Part shown: positions 49,458-58,376 of the stretch, in pieces
Position numbering within the stretch: the stretch's first letter is position 1
Layout of the letters: each line of letters opens with the position of its first letter
Assembly (NCBI RefSeq): GCF_013408445.1
Contig: NZ_JACBZL010000001.1
Span: forward strand, 620,001-684,000
Length of the DNA: 64,000 nt
Reading direction: 5' to 3'
Source: Corynebacterium tuberculostearicum
GTDB taxonomy: Bacteria > Actinomycetota > Actinomycetes > Mycobacteriales > Mycobacteriaceae
Program-made: the position numbers and the translations under genes
Notes under the pieces: model-generated
Told to the model about the DNA's origin: nothing
Seen by the model: the letters and a program-made list of their open reading frames with translations, nothing else
Databases searched by the model: none

Positions 49458-50093
49458 TTACAGTACCTCCCTCAATGTTGCGAAGAAGGGATTGGTCGCC
49501 CTCTCCTTACGCATCGTGGTGGTAGGCCCGTGGCCGGGCAGAATGTCGAGGTTATCTGCCAGACTCCACACTGGACCGGCAAGCGATTTTTGCATGGCAT
49601 TGGGGTCCGAGTGAGGTAAGTCGGTGCGTCCAATGGCCCCGGCGAAGAGCACGTCACCGGTGAGGGCAAAGTCCTCGGCGACGATCATGACGCAGCCCGG
49701 CGAGTGCCCAGGCGCGTGTTTGAGGGCAAAGGTATGACCGATAAGCTCCAGGGTTTCGCCATCCTGGAGCTCGCGGAGGTCGGAGATGGGGGTCATATGG
49801 GCGGCGTCGAAAAGCTCTTGCGCCTGGGGCGAAACACCTTCACCGCTGTCAAGCATGAACTTGTCAGCCGGGTGGATATAAACAGGGATGTCGAGCTCTT
49901 CTGCCAAAGATCCGGCATCCCGAGTGTGGTCAATATGGCCGTGGGTGAGCACGATAGCCTCGTACTCCAAGTCATGCTCGAGGACTTTCTCCATCGCATC
50001 CATGCCTGGGTCCACAATGAAGGCTCGGCGGCCTTCCGCAATCACATAGGTATTGGTCTGAAACGGACCGGCAGTAAAACCGTAGATTTCCAT
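49458..50093 (-). CDS. Metallo-beta-lactamase-fold hydrolase (glyoxalase II-like)
   Basis: A 211-residue cytoplasmic hydrolase. ATG 50093 ([17 protein letters not shown]) follows AGTGGGT. The metal motif is [11 protein letters not shown], with further ligands in [24 protein letters not shown] and LPGHGP. It resembles YcbL-type glyoxalase II enzymes. Co-transcription with hisS is usual in Actinobacteria; the substrate is unproven. Confidence 0.9.
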   Translation of the reverse strand: MEIYGFTAGPFQTNTYVIAEGRRAFIVDPGMDAMEKVLEHDLEYEAIVLTHGHIDHTRDAGSLAEELDIPVYIHPADKFMLDSGEGVSPQAQELFDAAHMTPISDLRELQDGETLELIGHTFALKHAPGHSPGCVMIVAEDFALTGDVLFAGAIGRTDLPHSDPNAMQKSLAGPVWSLADNLDILPGHGPTTTMRKERATNPFFATLREVL

Positions 50094-50118
50094 ACCCACT
50101 ACCCTAGCTGCCTGAAAC

Positions 50119-50164
50119 AAAAAAGAGCCGGCCTCCCCCATTTTCAGGATGAGTAGAGGCCGGC
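50119..50164 (-). terminator. Strong terminator after tpx
   Basis: On the minus strand GCCGGCCTC (50164-50156) pairs with GAGGCCGGC (50135-50127), then TCTTTTTT follows. It begins 14 nt after the tpx stop. Confidence 0.88.
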
Positions 50165-50177
50165 AGCGCCAAACGGC

Positions 50178-50675
50178 TTAACGCAAAATATCCCAGACCT
50201 TGTCATAATCAAGCTGGGTGACCACGCCTGGAACCAATTGAGTGTGGATGACCTTGTGGTTTTCATCAGCCACCACCACGGAGCGGGCAAGCAGGCCCTC
50301 CAAGACGGAATCGCGCACAGTCACGCCGAACTTCTCGCCAAAGTCAGAGCGAAATGCGGAGGCGGCGATGACATCATCAATGCCGTCAGCCGCGCAAAAG
50401 CGCTTGAGAGTAAAGGGCAAATCGAGAGAAACGGAAAGAAGCTTGGTGTTATCTAGCTGCGAAACCTGCTCATGGAAACGGCGCAGCTGGTCCTGGCAGG
50501 CAGGGGTTTCAATAGAGGGCAAGATGGAAATAATAAGGCGCGTGCCCGCAAAAGTCTCATTGGTAATCTGACGCAGGTCGGTACCGATGAGTTCAAATTC
50601 GGGCAGCGGGTCTCCCACTGCGGGAAGTTCACCAACGGTGGGCGTTGGCGGATCGGTAAAATCTGGTTCAACCAT
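50178..50675 (-). CDS. tpx: Thiol peroxidase
   Basis: Atypical 2-Cys peroxiredoxin reducing peroxides with thioredoxin. The peroxidatic Cys lies in LPSIETPACQDQLRRF (Cys59 region) and the resolving Cys in LKRFCAADGI; both fit the Tpx pattern. 165 aa from ATG 50675. Monocistronic: divergent from the cyclophilin gene and ended by its own terminator. Confidence 0.94.
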   Translation of the reverse strand: MVEPDFTDPPTPTVGELPAVGDPLPEFELIGTDLRQITNETFAGTRLIISILPSIETPACQDQLRRFHEQVSQLDNTKLLSVSLDLPFTLKRFCAADGIDDVIAASAFRSDFGEKFGVTVRDSVLEGLLARSVVVADENHKVIHTQLVPGVVTQLDYDKVWDILR

Positions 50676-50762
50676 AGAAACCAGCGTACTTATGATTGGG
50701 CTTTAGAGCTATTAACTTGCTCAATTTTCCATGCCAACGCTTTCTCAGCTGTCGGGAACCGC

Positions 50763-50768
50763 TAGAAT
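50763..50768 (+). promoter_or_regulatory. Candidate -10 of the cyclophilin gene
   Basis: TAGAAT lies 51 nt before GTG 50819; no good -35 is visible at 16-18 nt, so this is tentative. Confidence 0.35.
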
Positions 50769-50818
50769 CGGTCAGGTTGAATCATGCCACCGATAATCGC
50801 TAGAAAGGTTGACTCCCG

Positions 50819-51679
50819 GTGCCAAATAATCAAAAGCGCGGCGAAGAGGCGCTGAGCAAGCTCGAGCGCGAGCTGAAATCCCGCGAACGCAAGCAAAAGG
50901 CACGCCCGCTCGGCGTTGTTGCCGCCTCCCTCGTAGTAATTCTCGCCCTCGTCGGCGGCATTTACTTCTTGTCCACCCGCGAAGGCGACGATGAAAACGT
51001 ACAGGCTGAGGAGTCTTCCGCAGCTGAGACCTCGCAGGAAACCCCACAGGCGCAGCCCATCGCTGACAAGCGCGCTAAGGCCCTGCCGGATACTGTGACC
51101 TGTAAGTATGAGGACAACGGGCAAGAATCCAACGGCGCAAAGAAGCCGAACGGCAAGGATATTTCCACCAAGGGCACCGTCACCGTTTCCTTTGAAACCA
51201 ACCAGGGCACCATTGAGATGGAAATGGACCGCGCCAAGGCGCCATGTACCACCAACGCTATTTCTGAGCTGGCCAAGTCGGGCTACTACGACGACACCGT
51301 CTGCCACCGTATGACCTCGGGCGGGCTCAACGTGCTGCAGTGCGGCGACCCCACCGGTTCCGGTTCCGGCGGTCCTGGCTTTAGCTTCGCCGATGAGTAC
51401 CCCACCGACGAGGTTGATGAGAAGGACGCACAGAACCCCGTTGTCTACCCGCGCGGCTCCGTCGCCATGGCCAACAGCGGCCCAGACACCAATGGTTCCC
51501 AGTTCTTCCTCAACTACGACGATTCTGAGCTGGCCCCGAACTACACCTACTTCGCCACCATCACCGACAAGGGCATGAAGACGATGGATAAGATTGCCAA
51601 GAACGGCGTCGAAGGCGGCCAACCAGATGGCAAGCCTGCCAAGGAAGTCAAGATTAAGAAGGCAACCGTCAAGGCTTAG
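50819..51679 (+). CDS. ppiA: Membrane-anchored peptidyl-prolyl cis-trans isomerase (cyclophilin)
   Basis: A 286-residue cyclophilin-type foldase outside the membrane. GTG 50819 follows GAAAGG. A basic N-terminus with a coiled-coil-like stretch is followed by a transmembrane helix (residues ~31-52) and an acidic linker. The cyclophilin domain (~115-286) has VCHRMTSGG (catalytic Arg), NGSQFFLNY and YFATITDKG. Two Cys pairs occur in the extracellular part. Confidence 0.92.
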   Translation: MPNNQKRGEEALSKLERELKSRERKQKARPLGVVAASLVVILALVGGIYFLSTREGDDENVQAEESSAAETSQETPQAQPIADKRAKALPDTVTCKYEDNGQESNGAKKPNGKDISTKGTVTVSFETNQGTIEMEMDRAKAPCTTNAISELAKSGYYDDTVCHRMTSGGLNVLQCGDPTGSGSGGPGFSFADEYPTDEVDEKDAQNPVVYPRGSVAMANSGPDTNGSQFFLNYDDSELAPNYTYFATITDKGMKTMDKIAKNGVEGGQPDGKPAKEVKIKKATVKA

Positions 51680-51690
51680 GCGGCAGAAAA

Positions 51691-51712
51691 GCCCTGCTTG
51701 GCGACGCCCCCT
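51691..51712. repeat. Dispersed short repeat, copy after the cyclophilin gene
   Basis: Identical over 22 bases to 43358-43379. It starts 12 nt after the ppiA stop codon and ahead of the terminator. Confidence 0.7.
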
Positions 51713-51756
51713 CTTAGCTCCACCGCACCACACCCCCCTAACGGGGGCGGGCACAA

Positions 51757-51812
51757 AGCCCCGGCCAATCACCACACAGCTCGTGGACGAATGCGCCGGG
51801 GCTCATCCTTTC
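51757..51812 (+). terminator. Terminator in the ppiA / small secreted protein gap
   Basis: AGCCCCGGC (51757-51765) pairs with GCCGGGGCT (51795-51803), with an inner CCAC/GTGG helix, then CATCCTTTCC. A smaller CCCCC/GGGGG hairpin lies just before it (near 51735-51748). Together they end the ppiA transcript in this 358-base gap, whose rest holds one repeat copy and the next promoter. Confidence 0.65.
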
Positions 51813-51965
51813 CTTAAATTATACTGAACCCGATTATGAGGGTTAAGCTGCAGAAACAGGAGAACACTAAAATTCCTCTAGATCACAAGAATCACAGTAG
51901 TAAACACGCAGCACACAGCGGGCTTTCAGCTAGTTCAGCCAGTGAGCAAAAACCTGCCGATACTG

Positions 51966-51994
51966 TTGCGGAAGCCTGTCAGCCTGTCTAGTAT
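51966..51994 (+). promoter_or_regulatory. Strong promoter of the small secreted protein gene
   Basis: TTGCGG (51966-51971) - 17 nt - TAGTAT (51989-51994), close to the Corynebacterium sigma-A consensus. The predicted leader is about 37 nt and contains AGGA 9 nt before the ATG. Confidence 0.75.
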
Positions 51995-52037
51995 TTGAAA
52001 CGTCTTTGAACACACCAAGCTTGTTAGGAATCAAAAA

Positions 52038-52325
52038 ATGAAGCTTTTCTCCCGCAAGGCACTCGTTGCTGGCGCAACCGCTCTGTCCATGACCTTTGCT
52101 GGCACCACTGTAGCTACCGCTGCTGAGTCGACCACCCAGTCCACCACTGCTAAGCCGACCACCACCAAGCCAGCTGAGCCGGCTGAGCAGGGTTCCTCCC
52201 TCAAGGACGCAGATCCAAAGGAGATCAAGGCTTGGATCGGCGTTGTCACCGCTATTATTGGCGCTTTGGGCACCCTGTTTGCTTTCGCTAACAAGTACCT
52301 CGACCTGCCTTTCGGCAACAAGTAA
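52038..52325 (+). CDS. Small secreted protein of unknown function
   Basis: A 95-residue precursor. A Sec signal peptide is clear, with cleavage likely after ATA (residue 28). The mature part (~66 aa) begins with a Thr/Pro/Lys-rich low-complexity stretch (30-50). It ends with a conserved-looking segment, DPKEIKAWIGVVTAIIGALGTLF (residues ~59-81 in total), which forms one hydrophobic helix, and a short LDLPFGNK tail. It has no Cys. A strong promoter and a perfect terminator isolate the gene. It could be a cell-envelope protein or porin-like peptide; I do not recognise a named family. Confidence 0.85.
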   Translation: MKLFSRKALVAGATALSMTFAGTTVATAAESTTQSTTAKPTTTKPAEPAEQGSSLKDADPKEIKAWIGVVTAIIGALGTLFAFANKYLDLPFGNK

Positions 52326-52349
52326 AGTCACCGCTTCATAGCGATTCTT

Positions 52350-52388
52350 AAGCCGCTGCTTCCCTAAGTGGAATGCAGCGGCTTTTTC
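52350..52388 (+). terminator. Strong terminator after the small secreted protein gene
   Basis: AAGCCGCTGC (52350-52359) pairs perfectly with GCAGCGGCTT (52375-52384), the loop can add TTCC/GGAA, and TTTTT follows. Confidence 0.92.
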
Positions 52389-52455
52389 GTGCGCTCTTGG
52401 GTAAAGGGAGCCTACAGATGACCTTTGCGCTTCTGGCCAAGCTGTGAGGTGCGTC

Positions 52456-53028
52456 CTAAGAGTCTTTAGCGTCTTCGATGTATTCGGACCCCACGAGGTC
52501 TTTAAAAAGCTCTGGGTCGATGGTTTGACCGACCTTGATGACGGAGATGTGGCCCGTAGGCTCCAGGATCATTATCTGCACGTCTTCCATGCGGCTAATG
52601 CCGGCTCTACGAGCCGCCGAGTAGATATCCGATTCTGTAATGTGAGCCAGCGTCAGGTTATCTTCAACCATCTCACCGCTAAAGACTAAAAGGATGGGAC
52701 GACGGTCCAGAAAGCGCGTCCACTTCACTACCTTGCGAATGGTACCGAAGGCAGCTTCGAGCGCCATCAGCGTGGTCAGGCCGATGACGCCGGCGGCAAG
52801 GGTCGGTGGATTGCCCACGATGACACGGCCCGCGACTGCGCCAAACATAATAATGATGATGGCATCTGAGGCCGTCATGGACGTAAGTACGCGAGAGCCG
52901 AATACCTTCACCAAAACCATGAAGGATAGGTAGATACCCAAAGTCGCCAGCACGACAACGGGAATACGGTGCCATTCAATACCCAGCTGATAAGTAATCT
53001 CGCGCAGGAAGAGTTCTAGAGTGTCCAC
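52456..53028 (-). CDS. DUF421 / YetF-type membrane protein
   Basis: A 190-residue protein with about three N-terminal transmembrane helices (residues ~22-42, 50-70, 74-94) and a C-terminal cytoplasmic domain (RRPILLVFSGEMVEDNLTLAHITESDIYSAAR). This is the DUF421 architecture, whose role is unknown. GTG 53028 is the start with no obvious Shine-Dalgarno. It is transcribed alone. Confidence 0.85.
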   Translation of the reverse strand: MDTLELFLREITYQLGIEWHRIPVVVLATLGIYLSFMVLVKVFGSRVLTSMTASDAIIIIMFGAVAGRVIVGNPPTLAAGVIGLTTLMALEAAFGTIRKVVKWTRFLDRRPILLVFSGEMVEDNLTLAHITESDIYSAARRAGISRMEDVQIMILEPTGHISVIKVGQTIDPELFKDLVGSEYIEDAKDS

Positions 53029-53064
53029 GACTGCTTAGGTTACCCGGCAGCCGCTAGACATACA

Positions 53065-53111
53065 GAAAAGGCGGAGCGTCACTCCCCTGTTCAGGAAGAG
53101 CCGCTCCGCCT
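53065..53111 (-). terminator. Terminator after the 5'-nucleotidase gene
   Basis: On the minus strand AGGCGGAGCG pairs with CGCTCCGCCT (53102-53111 with 53069-53078), followed by TTTCTG. It starts 14 nt after the stop codon. Confidence 0.82.
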
Positions 53112-53125
53112 AGTGCTGTGCTGTC

Positions 53126-55198
53126 CTAGATGTGGAACTGCTTGCGCAGGTCCTCAATCATCTTGCGCGCTGGAGCAGGAAGAATCTGCGGGTTCATGCC
53201 CACAACCGCAACGCCAGCTACCAGCGCTGCAACGATGGCGAATACTGCGCCACCCACGGAAGAGCCGTTGGAAGAGAAGGAAGAGCCCTTTGGCGCAGGC
53301 TTAGCTCCCGGCTCTTCGGAGCCCTCGCCGCTTACCTCGATAGGCAAGGTTGCCTTGGTGCCTGCGTCAGTGGTGATTTCGAGGTTCTGCTTGCCGCTCA
53401 GGTTCTCTGGAACGGTGAGCTTTACCGTTGCGCGACCGCGCTCACCAAATTGCGCATCGCCTTCCTGTGCGGCGTTGTCGATGTCTACGGTCTGCTCAGC
53501 GTCGCCCAACTTCACGGTTGCCTTCTTCGCCATCGGCTCGCCCTCGGTGGAGTAATTGAGGCTGGACAGGTTCACCGTGATTTCCTCACCCGGCTTCACG
53601 TCCCCCTCAATGTGTGCACCGATCTGGCCCTGGCCGGTGCGGACCTCCGATTCACCCGACTTGATGTAGTCGATCATGGCCTGAGTGTCCATGTAGCCCA
53701 CATCGTTCTTGTCCTTGATGGAACCAGCGTTGAAGTAGCCGTCACCGCCTGCTTCTTCATCACTGGAAGCAAGGAAGGAAGACAGCGCAATGGAGTAATC
53801 CTTCTTCGGATCAATTGGCTCGCCATTGATAGTCACGGACTTTACGCGCTCGCCCTTGCCGGCCTTCTGGTCGTAGACCACCTGGACGTTATTGGAAATC
53901 CCCATGGCAAGGCGTGGACGGCTTCCCTCCTGCCACTGGTTGTCCAATGCCTTGATGAAATCTTCACCAGAAATCTTGGCGGTAATCACGGAGTTGCCAA
54001 AAGGCTGTACTTCAAAGATGTCCTTGTAGGTAACATCTCCGCCCTTTAGGTCGGCACGTACACCGCCGGCGTTCATCACACCGATTTCGATATCCTTGCC
54101 TACCTGCTTGCTCATGGCATAGCGTTGGCCTTCTGCGATGAAGTTATTGAGAGTGGATTCTACGCCATGGTTGGAACCAGCCTCTGCGCCTTCGTCAGAG
54201 CCACGGAACAGGTCTTGCTTCACATTGCCGGCTGTCTTAGAACCTTCAACCTCGGCTTCCTTCTGTGCCTTCTCAACGAGGTCCGCAATCTCGGCGTCCG
54301 GCTCAACATCGGCAGCATCCGTAGCATCGTACTGGCTGAGTTTGATGTCGGTTACCTTCTTGGCGGACTTGTCAAAGGTGATGTCGACGTCGTTAAGCAG
54401 CTTGCCATACTCATGACCCTCTGCCCACTGCAATGGAAGGGCACCTTCGCGGGGGATTTCGCCCTTGGTGCGCTGGTGGGTATCGCCGCCGAAGAGCACG
54501 TCTACGTCTTTATTGAAGCCCTCGGCATAGTCTTGGGCATCCTCGTGGAAGAGCGCGACGACGACGTCCGCCTCGCCAGATTCCTTCAGGCGGGTGGCCT
54601 CTTCATTCGTTGCCTTTACTGGGTCCGTGAAGGTAACGCCCGGGATCTTCGCCGCGGATACCTTGTACTTGGTATTTTCCGTCACGGTTCCGACATAACC
54701 CACTTTGACGCCGTCCACGTCTTCAACGTGAGAAGGCTCGAGCAAGGGTTGACCATCCTTAAGCACGTTTGCGCCCAGGATGGGGTACGTAGAGTTCGGC
54801 TGAATGCGCTCGGTGAGATCCTCGGTGCCCTTATCGAACTCGTGGTTGCCCACCGCTGACACCTTCATGCCCATCTGATTGAGAGCCTCAAGGGTGTACT
54901 TGTCATCAGAAATTGCAGATACGAAGGCGGAGCCACCCACGTTATCGCCCGAGGAGGTCAGGTTGAATTCCTGACCCTCATTTACCTGTTTAATGAGGGT
55001 CTGCAGACGAGCTACGCCGATCTCATCACCGGCCTTGGCTGGGTCACCAATCTTGTCTTCCAAGTGACCGTGAATATCGGTGATATTGGTGACGGAGATG
55101 GTGGTCTTGTTTTCCTGTGCCACCGCCTGCGCGCCGGAGAGAGCAACAGCGGAAACGGTAGTGGCGGCCACAAGCTGGCCGATGCGACGGAACTGCAT
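53126..55198 (-). CDS. Secreted, membrane-tethered 5'-nucleotidase (UshA-like)
   Basis: Extracellular metallophosphoesterase that likely releases phosphate and nucleosides from nucleotides. ATG 55198 follows AGGAG (690 aa). A signal peptide (~1-28, cleaved near AVA-QE) precedes the calcineurin-like domain with TDIHGHLE, SSGDNVGGSAF, VGNHEFD and FGGDTHQR. The 5'-nucleotidase C-domain follows (MNAGGVRADLKGG, YKDIFEVQPFGNS). Near the C-terminus an immunoglobulin-like region and a Ser/Gly linker lead to a transmembrane helix (GGAVFAIVAALVAGVAVVGM) and a short basic tail, without an LPxTG motif. Confidence 0.92.
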   Translation of the reverse strand: MQFRRIGQLVAATTVSAVALSGAQAVAQENKTTISVTNITDIHGHLEDKIGDPAKAGDEIGVARLQTLIKQVNEGQEFNLTSSGDNVGGSAFVSAISDDKYTLEALNQMGMKVSAVGNHEFDKGTEDLTERIQPNSTYPILGANVLKDGQPLLEPSHVEDVDGVKVGYVGTVTENTKYKVSAAKIPGVTFTDPVKATNEEATRLKESGEADVVVALFHEDAQDYAEGFNKDVDVLFGGDTHQRTKGEIPREGALPLQWAEGHEYGKLLNDVDITFDKSAKKVTDIKLSQYDATDAADVEPDAEIADLVEKAQKEAEVEGSKTAGNVKQDLFRGSDEGAEAGSNHGVESTLNNFIAEGQRYAMSKQVGKDIEIGVMNAGGVRADLKGGDVTYKDIFEVQPFGNSVITAKISGEDFIKALDNQWQEGSRPRLAMGISNNVQVVYDQKAGKGERVKSVTINGEPIDPKKDYSIALSSFLASSDEEAGGDGYFNAGSIKDKNDVGYMDTQAMIDYIKSGESEVRTGQGQIGAHIEGDVKPGEEITVNLSSLNYSTEGEPMAKKATVKLGDAEQTVDIDNAAQEGDAQFGERGRATVKLTVPENLSGKQNLEITTDAGTKATLPIEVSGEGSEEPGAKPAPKGSSFSSNGSSVGGAVFAIVAALVAGVAVVGMNPQILPAPARKMIEDLRKQFHI

Positions 55199-55230
55199 TG
55201 AAGTACTCCTAGATAGTAGAAAGCGACAGG

Positions 55231-55264
55231 ATAATTTATATCGCTTCATAATTTATATCGCTTC
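55231..55264 (-). repeat. Tandem 17-bp repeat in the 5'-nucleotidase promoter region
   Basis: ATAATTTATATCGCTTC occurs twice head to tail (55231-55247 and 55248-55264). On the minus strand each copy contains TATAAATTAT, so it offers two alternative -10-like elements 33-50 nt before the start codon. The rest of the 55199-55402 gap holds no ORF. Confidence 0.8.
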
Positions 55265-55367
55265 GCTAACTACTTGGCAGGAGAAATCAAGCTTGCTTGC
55301 TGGAGTTTTACCTTGCAGCAGTCAAGAATTCACATACAAGTAACCTCCCCGATGCCTTTGCATTGCT

Positions 55368-55393
55368 TGCCCCGCCCCTCCTTGAGGGTGGGG
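55368..55393 (-). terminator. GC-rich hairpin after rel
   Basis: GCCCCGCCC and GGGTGGGGC form a compact stem with inner CTC/GAG, 10 nt after the rel stop. No T-run follows on the minus strand, so its function is uncertain. Confidence 0.45.
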
Positions 55394-55402
55394 CACAGCG
55401 CC

Positions 55403-57691
55403 TTAGGCGGTTACGCGGTAAACGTCAAAGACGCCTTCGGTATTGCGCAGTGTGGTCATCAAGGTTCCCAATTGCTTGGTATCCGAAACGGAGAATGTGA
55501 ACCTTACCGTCGCGATATGGTCATCGCCCCGATTCGAGTTCATGGTCAAAACGTTGATGTTCTGATCGCTCATTACCCGAGTGAGCTCTGAAAGGAGGCC
55601 CTGACGGTCGAGGGCTTCCAATTGCAGCGTCGCCGAGAAAGCGCCCGTTGCGGAGGTACCAGAAGACCAGGCCACCTCCAACATGCGCTCTGGTTCTGCC
55701 TTGAGCTTTTCCGCATTGGTACAGTCGGCACGGTGCACGGATACCCCGCCGCCTCGAGTGACGAAACCAAAAATGGTATCACCTGGTACAGGCTGGCAGC
55801 ATTTGGCGAGCTTTGCCATCACATCTGGGCTGCCTTCCACCAAGATGCCGGTGCCCGATGCCGAATCTTCGGTGTGCTGGGCACGGGAGTGCTCAATCTC
55901 AGAAAGCGGCGTGCGCGAGGCCAGGGTGTCGATGGCATCATCTTGGTCGCCAAACATGGCAACCAATTGGTTGGCAACGTGTTGAGCAGATACGTGGCCG
56001 GCCCCGATGGCGGTATACAGCGAATCGACGTCGGTGTAGTGCAGCTGTTCCGCTACCTGCTTCATGGAGCTGGCAGTAAACAGGCGGTGCATAGGCAGGC
56101 CGCCGCGCTGAACTTCGGTCGCTAGGGCATCGCGACCGGCTTCCAAGTGTTCTTCGCGGCGTTCCTTGGCAAACCACTGCCGCACCTTGGTCTTGGCTCG
56201 AGCAGACACGAGGAAGTCTTGCCAATCGCGGGACGGACCAGCATTGGGATCCTTGGAGGTAAAGATCTCCACCTTGTCGCCGGACTTTAGCTTCGATTCG
56301 AGCGCGACGAGCTTGCCATTGACCTTGGCACCGATACACCTGTGCCCCACCTCAGTATGTACTGCGTAGGCAAAGTCCACTGGTGTAGAACCGGCAGGCA
56401 GGTTCACCACATCGCCCTTGGGGGTAAAGGCGAAGATCTGCTTGGCGGTCAGGTCGTAGCGCAGGGAGTCGAGGAACTCGTTGGGATCGGCGGCCTCCTT
56501 CTGCCAGTCCAGAAGTTGCCGCATCCACGCCATCTGGTCCACTTCTTCCTGGTGGCCCGAGTTCTTGCCCTTGGTTTCTTTGTAGCGCCAGTGAGCAGCC
56601 ACACCGAACTCAGCGTTATAGTGCATCTCGTGGGTACGTACCTGGACCTCCAAGGTAGCGCCACCATCTGCCAGCACCGTGGTGTGCAGCGACTGATACA
56701 CGCCGAATCGCGGCGAGGAAATATAGTCCTTAAAGCGCCCCGGCAATGCCTGGTAGATCGAGTGGACCACGCCGATCGCGGCATAACAGTTATTGACGTC
56801 CTCGACCAAGATGCGGATTCCTACGAGGTCGAAGATCTCCGCGAAGTCGCGGCCGCGCACAATCATCTTTTGGTAAATGGACCAGTAATGCTTTGGTCGG
56901 CCCATAACCTCGGCTTCAATGCCGTTTTCCTTCAGCGCCCCGCTGACCTGGCTAATGATCTCTTTCAGCGCGCGATCGCGCGAGGGGGCACGATCTGCCA
57001 CCATCCGTACGATCTCGTCGTACTTCTTCGGATACAAGATGGCAAAGGACAGGTCTTCCAACTCCCACTTCACGCTGGCCATGCCGAGGCGGTGAGCTAG
57101 CGGCGCGATAACCTCGAGGGTCTGCCGCGCCTTCTTAGCCTGCTTTTCGGGCGGGAGGAACCGCATGGTACGCATATTGTGCAGACGGTCGCTGACCTTG
57201 ATGACCAGGACTCGGGGGTCGGTGGCCATGGCGACAATCATCTTACGAATGGTCTCGGCCTCTGCGGCCGAGCCCAGTGCCACCTTGTCCAGCTTGGTCA
57301 CGCCATCGACCAAGCGAGCCACCTCCGGACCGAAGTCTCGGGTGAGGTCCTCTAGGGAGTACTCAGTATCCTCCACGGTGTCGTGCAACAGTGCTGCGAC
57401 GATAGTGGTGGTGTCCATACCGATCTCCGCCGCGATCGTCGCCACGGCGAGCGGGTGGGTGATATACGGTTCTCCGGATTTGCGAAAGACACCCTCATGG
57501 AGCCTCTCCGCGGTGTCATAGGCGCGATTGAGTAGATCAACATCGGCCTTGGGGTGAAACTTGCGGTGGATGGACATCAACGGGTCCAGCACCGGATTTA
57601 CCTTCACTCGACCGCCGGTAAGCGAACGAGCAAGGCGAGCCGACATGCTGCGCATTCCGCCGCCGGACTGGCGCTTTACGGGTTTGTCCAT
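55403..57691 (-). CDS. rel: Bifunctional (p)ppGpp synthetase/hydrolase Rel
   Basis: Stringent-response enzyme that makes and degrades (p)ppGpp. 762 aa from ATG 57691; a TTG two codons earlier is possible. Order of domains: hydrolase HD domain ([27 protein letters not shown]), synthetase ([35 protein letters not shown] with the RxKD loop of bifunctional enzymes), TGS ([27 protein letters not shown]), a CC/zinc-finger region ([10 protein letters not shown]) and a C-terminal ACT domain. Neighbours apt and dciAE are the classical Corynebacterium ones. Confidence 0.97.
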   Translation of the reverse strand: MDKPVKRQSGGGMRSMSARLARSLTGGRVKVNPVLDPLMSIHRKFHPKADVDLLNRAYDTAERLHEGVFRKSGEPYITHPLAVATIAAEIGMDTTTIVAALLHDTVEDTEYSLEDLTRDFGPEVARLVDGVTKLDKVALGSAAEAETIRKMIVAMATDPRVLVIKVSDRLHNMRTMRFLPPEKQAKKARQTLEVIAPLAHRLGMASVKWELEDLSFAILYPKKYDEIVRMVADRAPSRDRALKEIISQVSGALKENGIEAEVMGRPKHYWSIYQKMIVRGRDFAEIFDLVGIRILVEDVNNCYAAIGVVHSIYQALPGRFKDYISSPRFGVYQSLHTTVLADGGATLEVQVRTHEMHYNAEFGVAAHWRYKETKGKNSGHQEEVDQMAWMRQLLDWQKEAADPNEFLDSLRYDLTAKQIFAFTPKGDVVNLPAGSTPVDFAYAVHTEVGHRCIGAKVNGKLVALESKLKSGDKVEIFTSKDPNAGPSRDWQDFLVSARAKTKVRQWFAKERREEHLEAGRDALATEVQRGGLPMHRLFTASSMKQVAEQLHYTDVDSLYTAIGAGHVSAQHVANQLVAMFGDQDDAIDTLASRTPLSEIEHSRAQHTEDSASGTGILVEGSPDVMAKLAKCCQPVPGDTIFGFVTRGGGVSVHRADCTNAEKLKAEPERMLEVAWSSGTSATGAFSATLQLEALDRQGLLSELTRVMSDQNINVLTMNSNRGDDHIATVRFTFSVSDTKQLGTLMTTLRNTEGVFDVYRVTA

Positions 57692-57744
57692 GGCCAAATC
57701 TACCGCCCTTCACAGTGCCACGGGCCTTGTGGCCTCATGTCCAA

Positions 57745-57762
57745 CTAGATCGTTCGATCTAG
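57745..57762. promoter_or_regulatory. Perfect inverted repeat in the apt-rel gap
   Basis: CTAGATCG-TT-CGATCTAG, eight bases per arm with a 2-bp centre, in the 86-nt gap before rel. It looks like a dimeric regulator site rather than a terminator (tiny loop, no T-run). Confidence 0.5.
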
Positions 57763-57777
57763 CTTAGGCATCCCATC

Positions 57778-58323
57778 TTAGTCTGTGGCATTCAACACAA
57801 TGAGCGGTGGGCCGGATAAACGCTCACGACCGTTGAGCCCCTTGACTTCCAGCACCACCACATTGCCAGCGACTTCGGCACCTGCTGACTCAAGCAAAAG
57901 CTTGGCACCGTGGAGGGTGCCACCGGTGGCCAGGACGTCGTCGACAAGCACTACGCGCTTGCCCTTGATGTCAACGCCGCTGGCTGGAATCTCCAGCGCC
58001 GCAGAACCGTACTCCAGCTCGTATTCCTCGGTATATACCGGTGGGGGAAGCTTGCCCTTCTTGCGGATGGCCAAGATGCCTAGGCCCATCTTGTAGGCAA
58101 CGGCCGAACCGAGGAGGAATCCGCGAGCATCCAGGCCGCCGATCATATCCGCGCCCAATTCCTCGCAGGCGGCCGCCAAGCCGTCCACTACGGTGCGAAA
58201 TGCCTCTGGATCCGCCAAGACTGGGGTGAGGTCCTCAAAGAGGATGCCCTCCTCCGGGAAGTCTTGAACGAGGCGAACCTTATCCTTGAGTGCCTGTGCT
58301 GCTGATTCGTAGTGCGAACTCAT
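57778..58323 (-). CDS. apt: Adenine phosphoribosyltransferase
   Basis: Salvages adenine to AMP using PRPP. ATG 58323 ([23 protein letters not shown]) follows AAGGAAG and gives 181 aa. Motifs: [29 protein letters not shown] and the PRPP loop [14 protein letters not shown]. It lies between dciAE and rel. Confidence 0.96.
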   Translation of the reverse strand: MSSHYESAAQALKDKVRLVQDFPEEGILFEDLTPVLADPEAFRTVVDGLAAACEELGADMIGGLDARGFLLGSAVAYKMGLGILAIRKKGKLPPPVYTEEYELEYGSAALEIPASGVDIKGKRVVLVDDVLATGGTLHGAKLLLESAGAEVAGNVVVLEVKGLNGRERLSGPPLIVLNATD

Positions 58324-58376
58324 AGTCTTCCTTGAGAAATAATTGCGAGAGGTTTTGAACGCCCGATATTCGGGGC

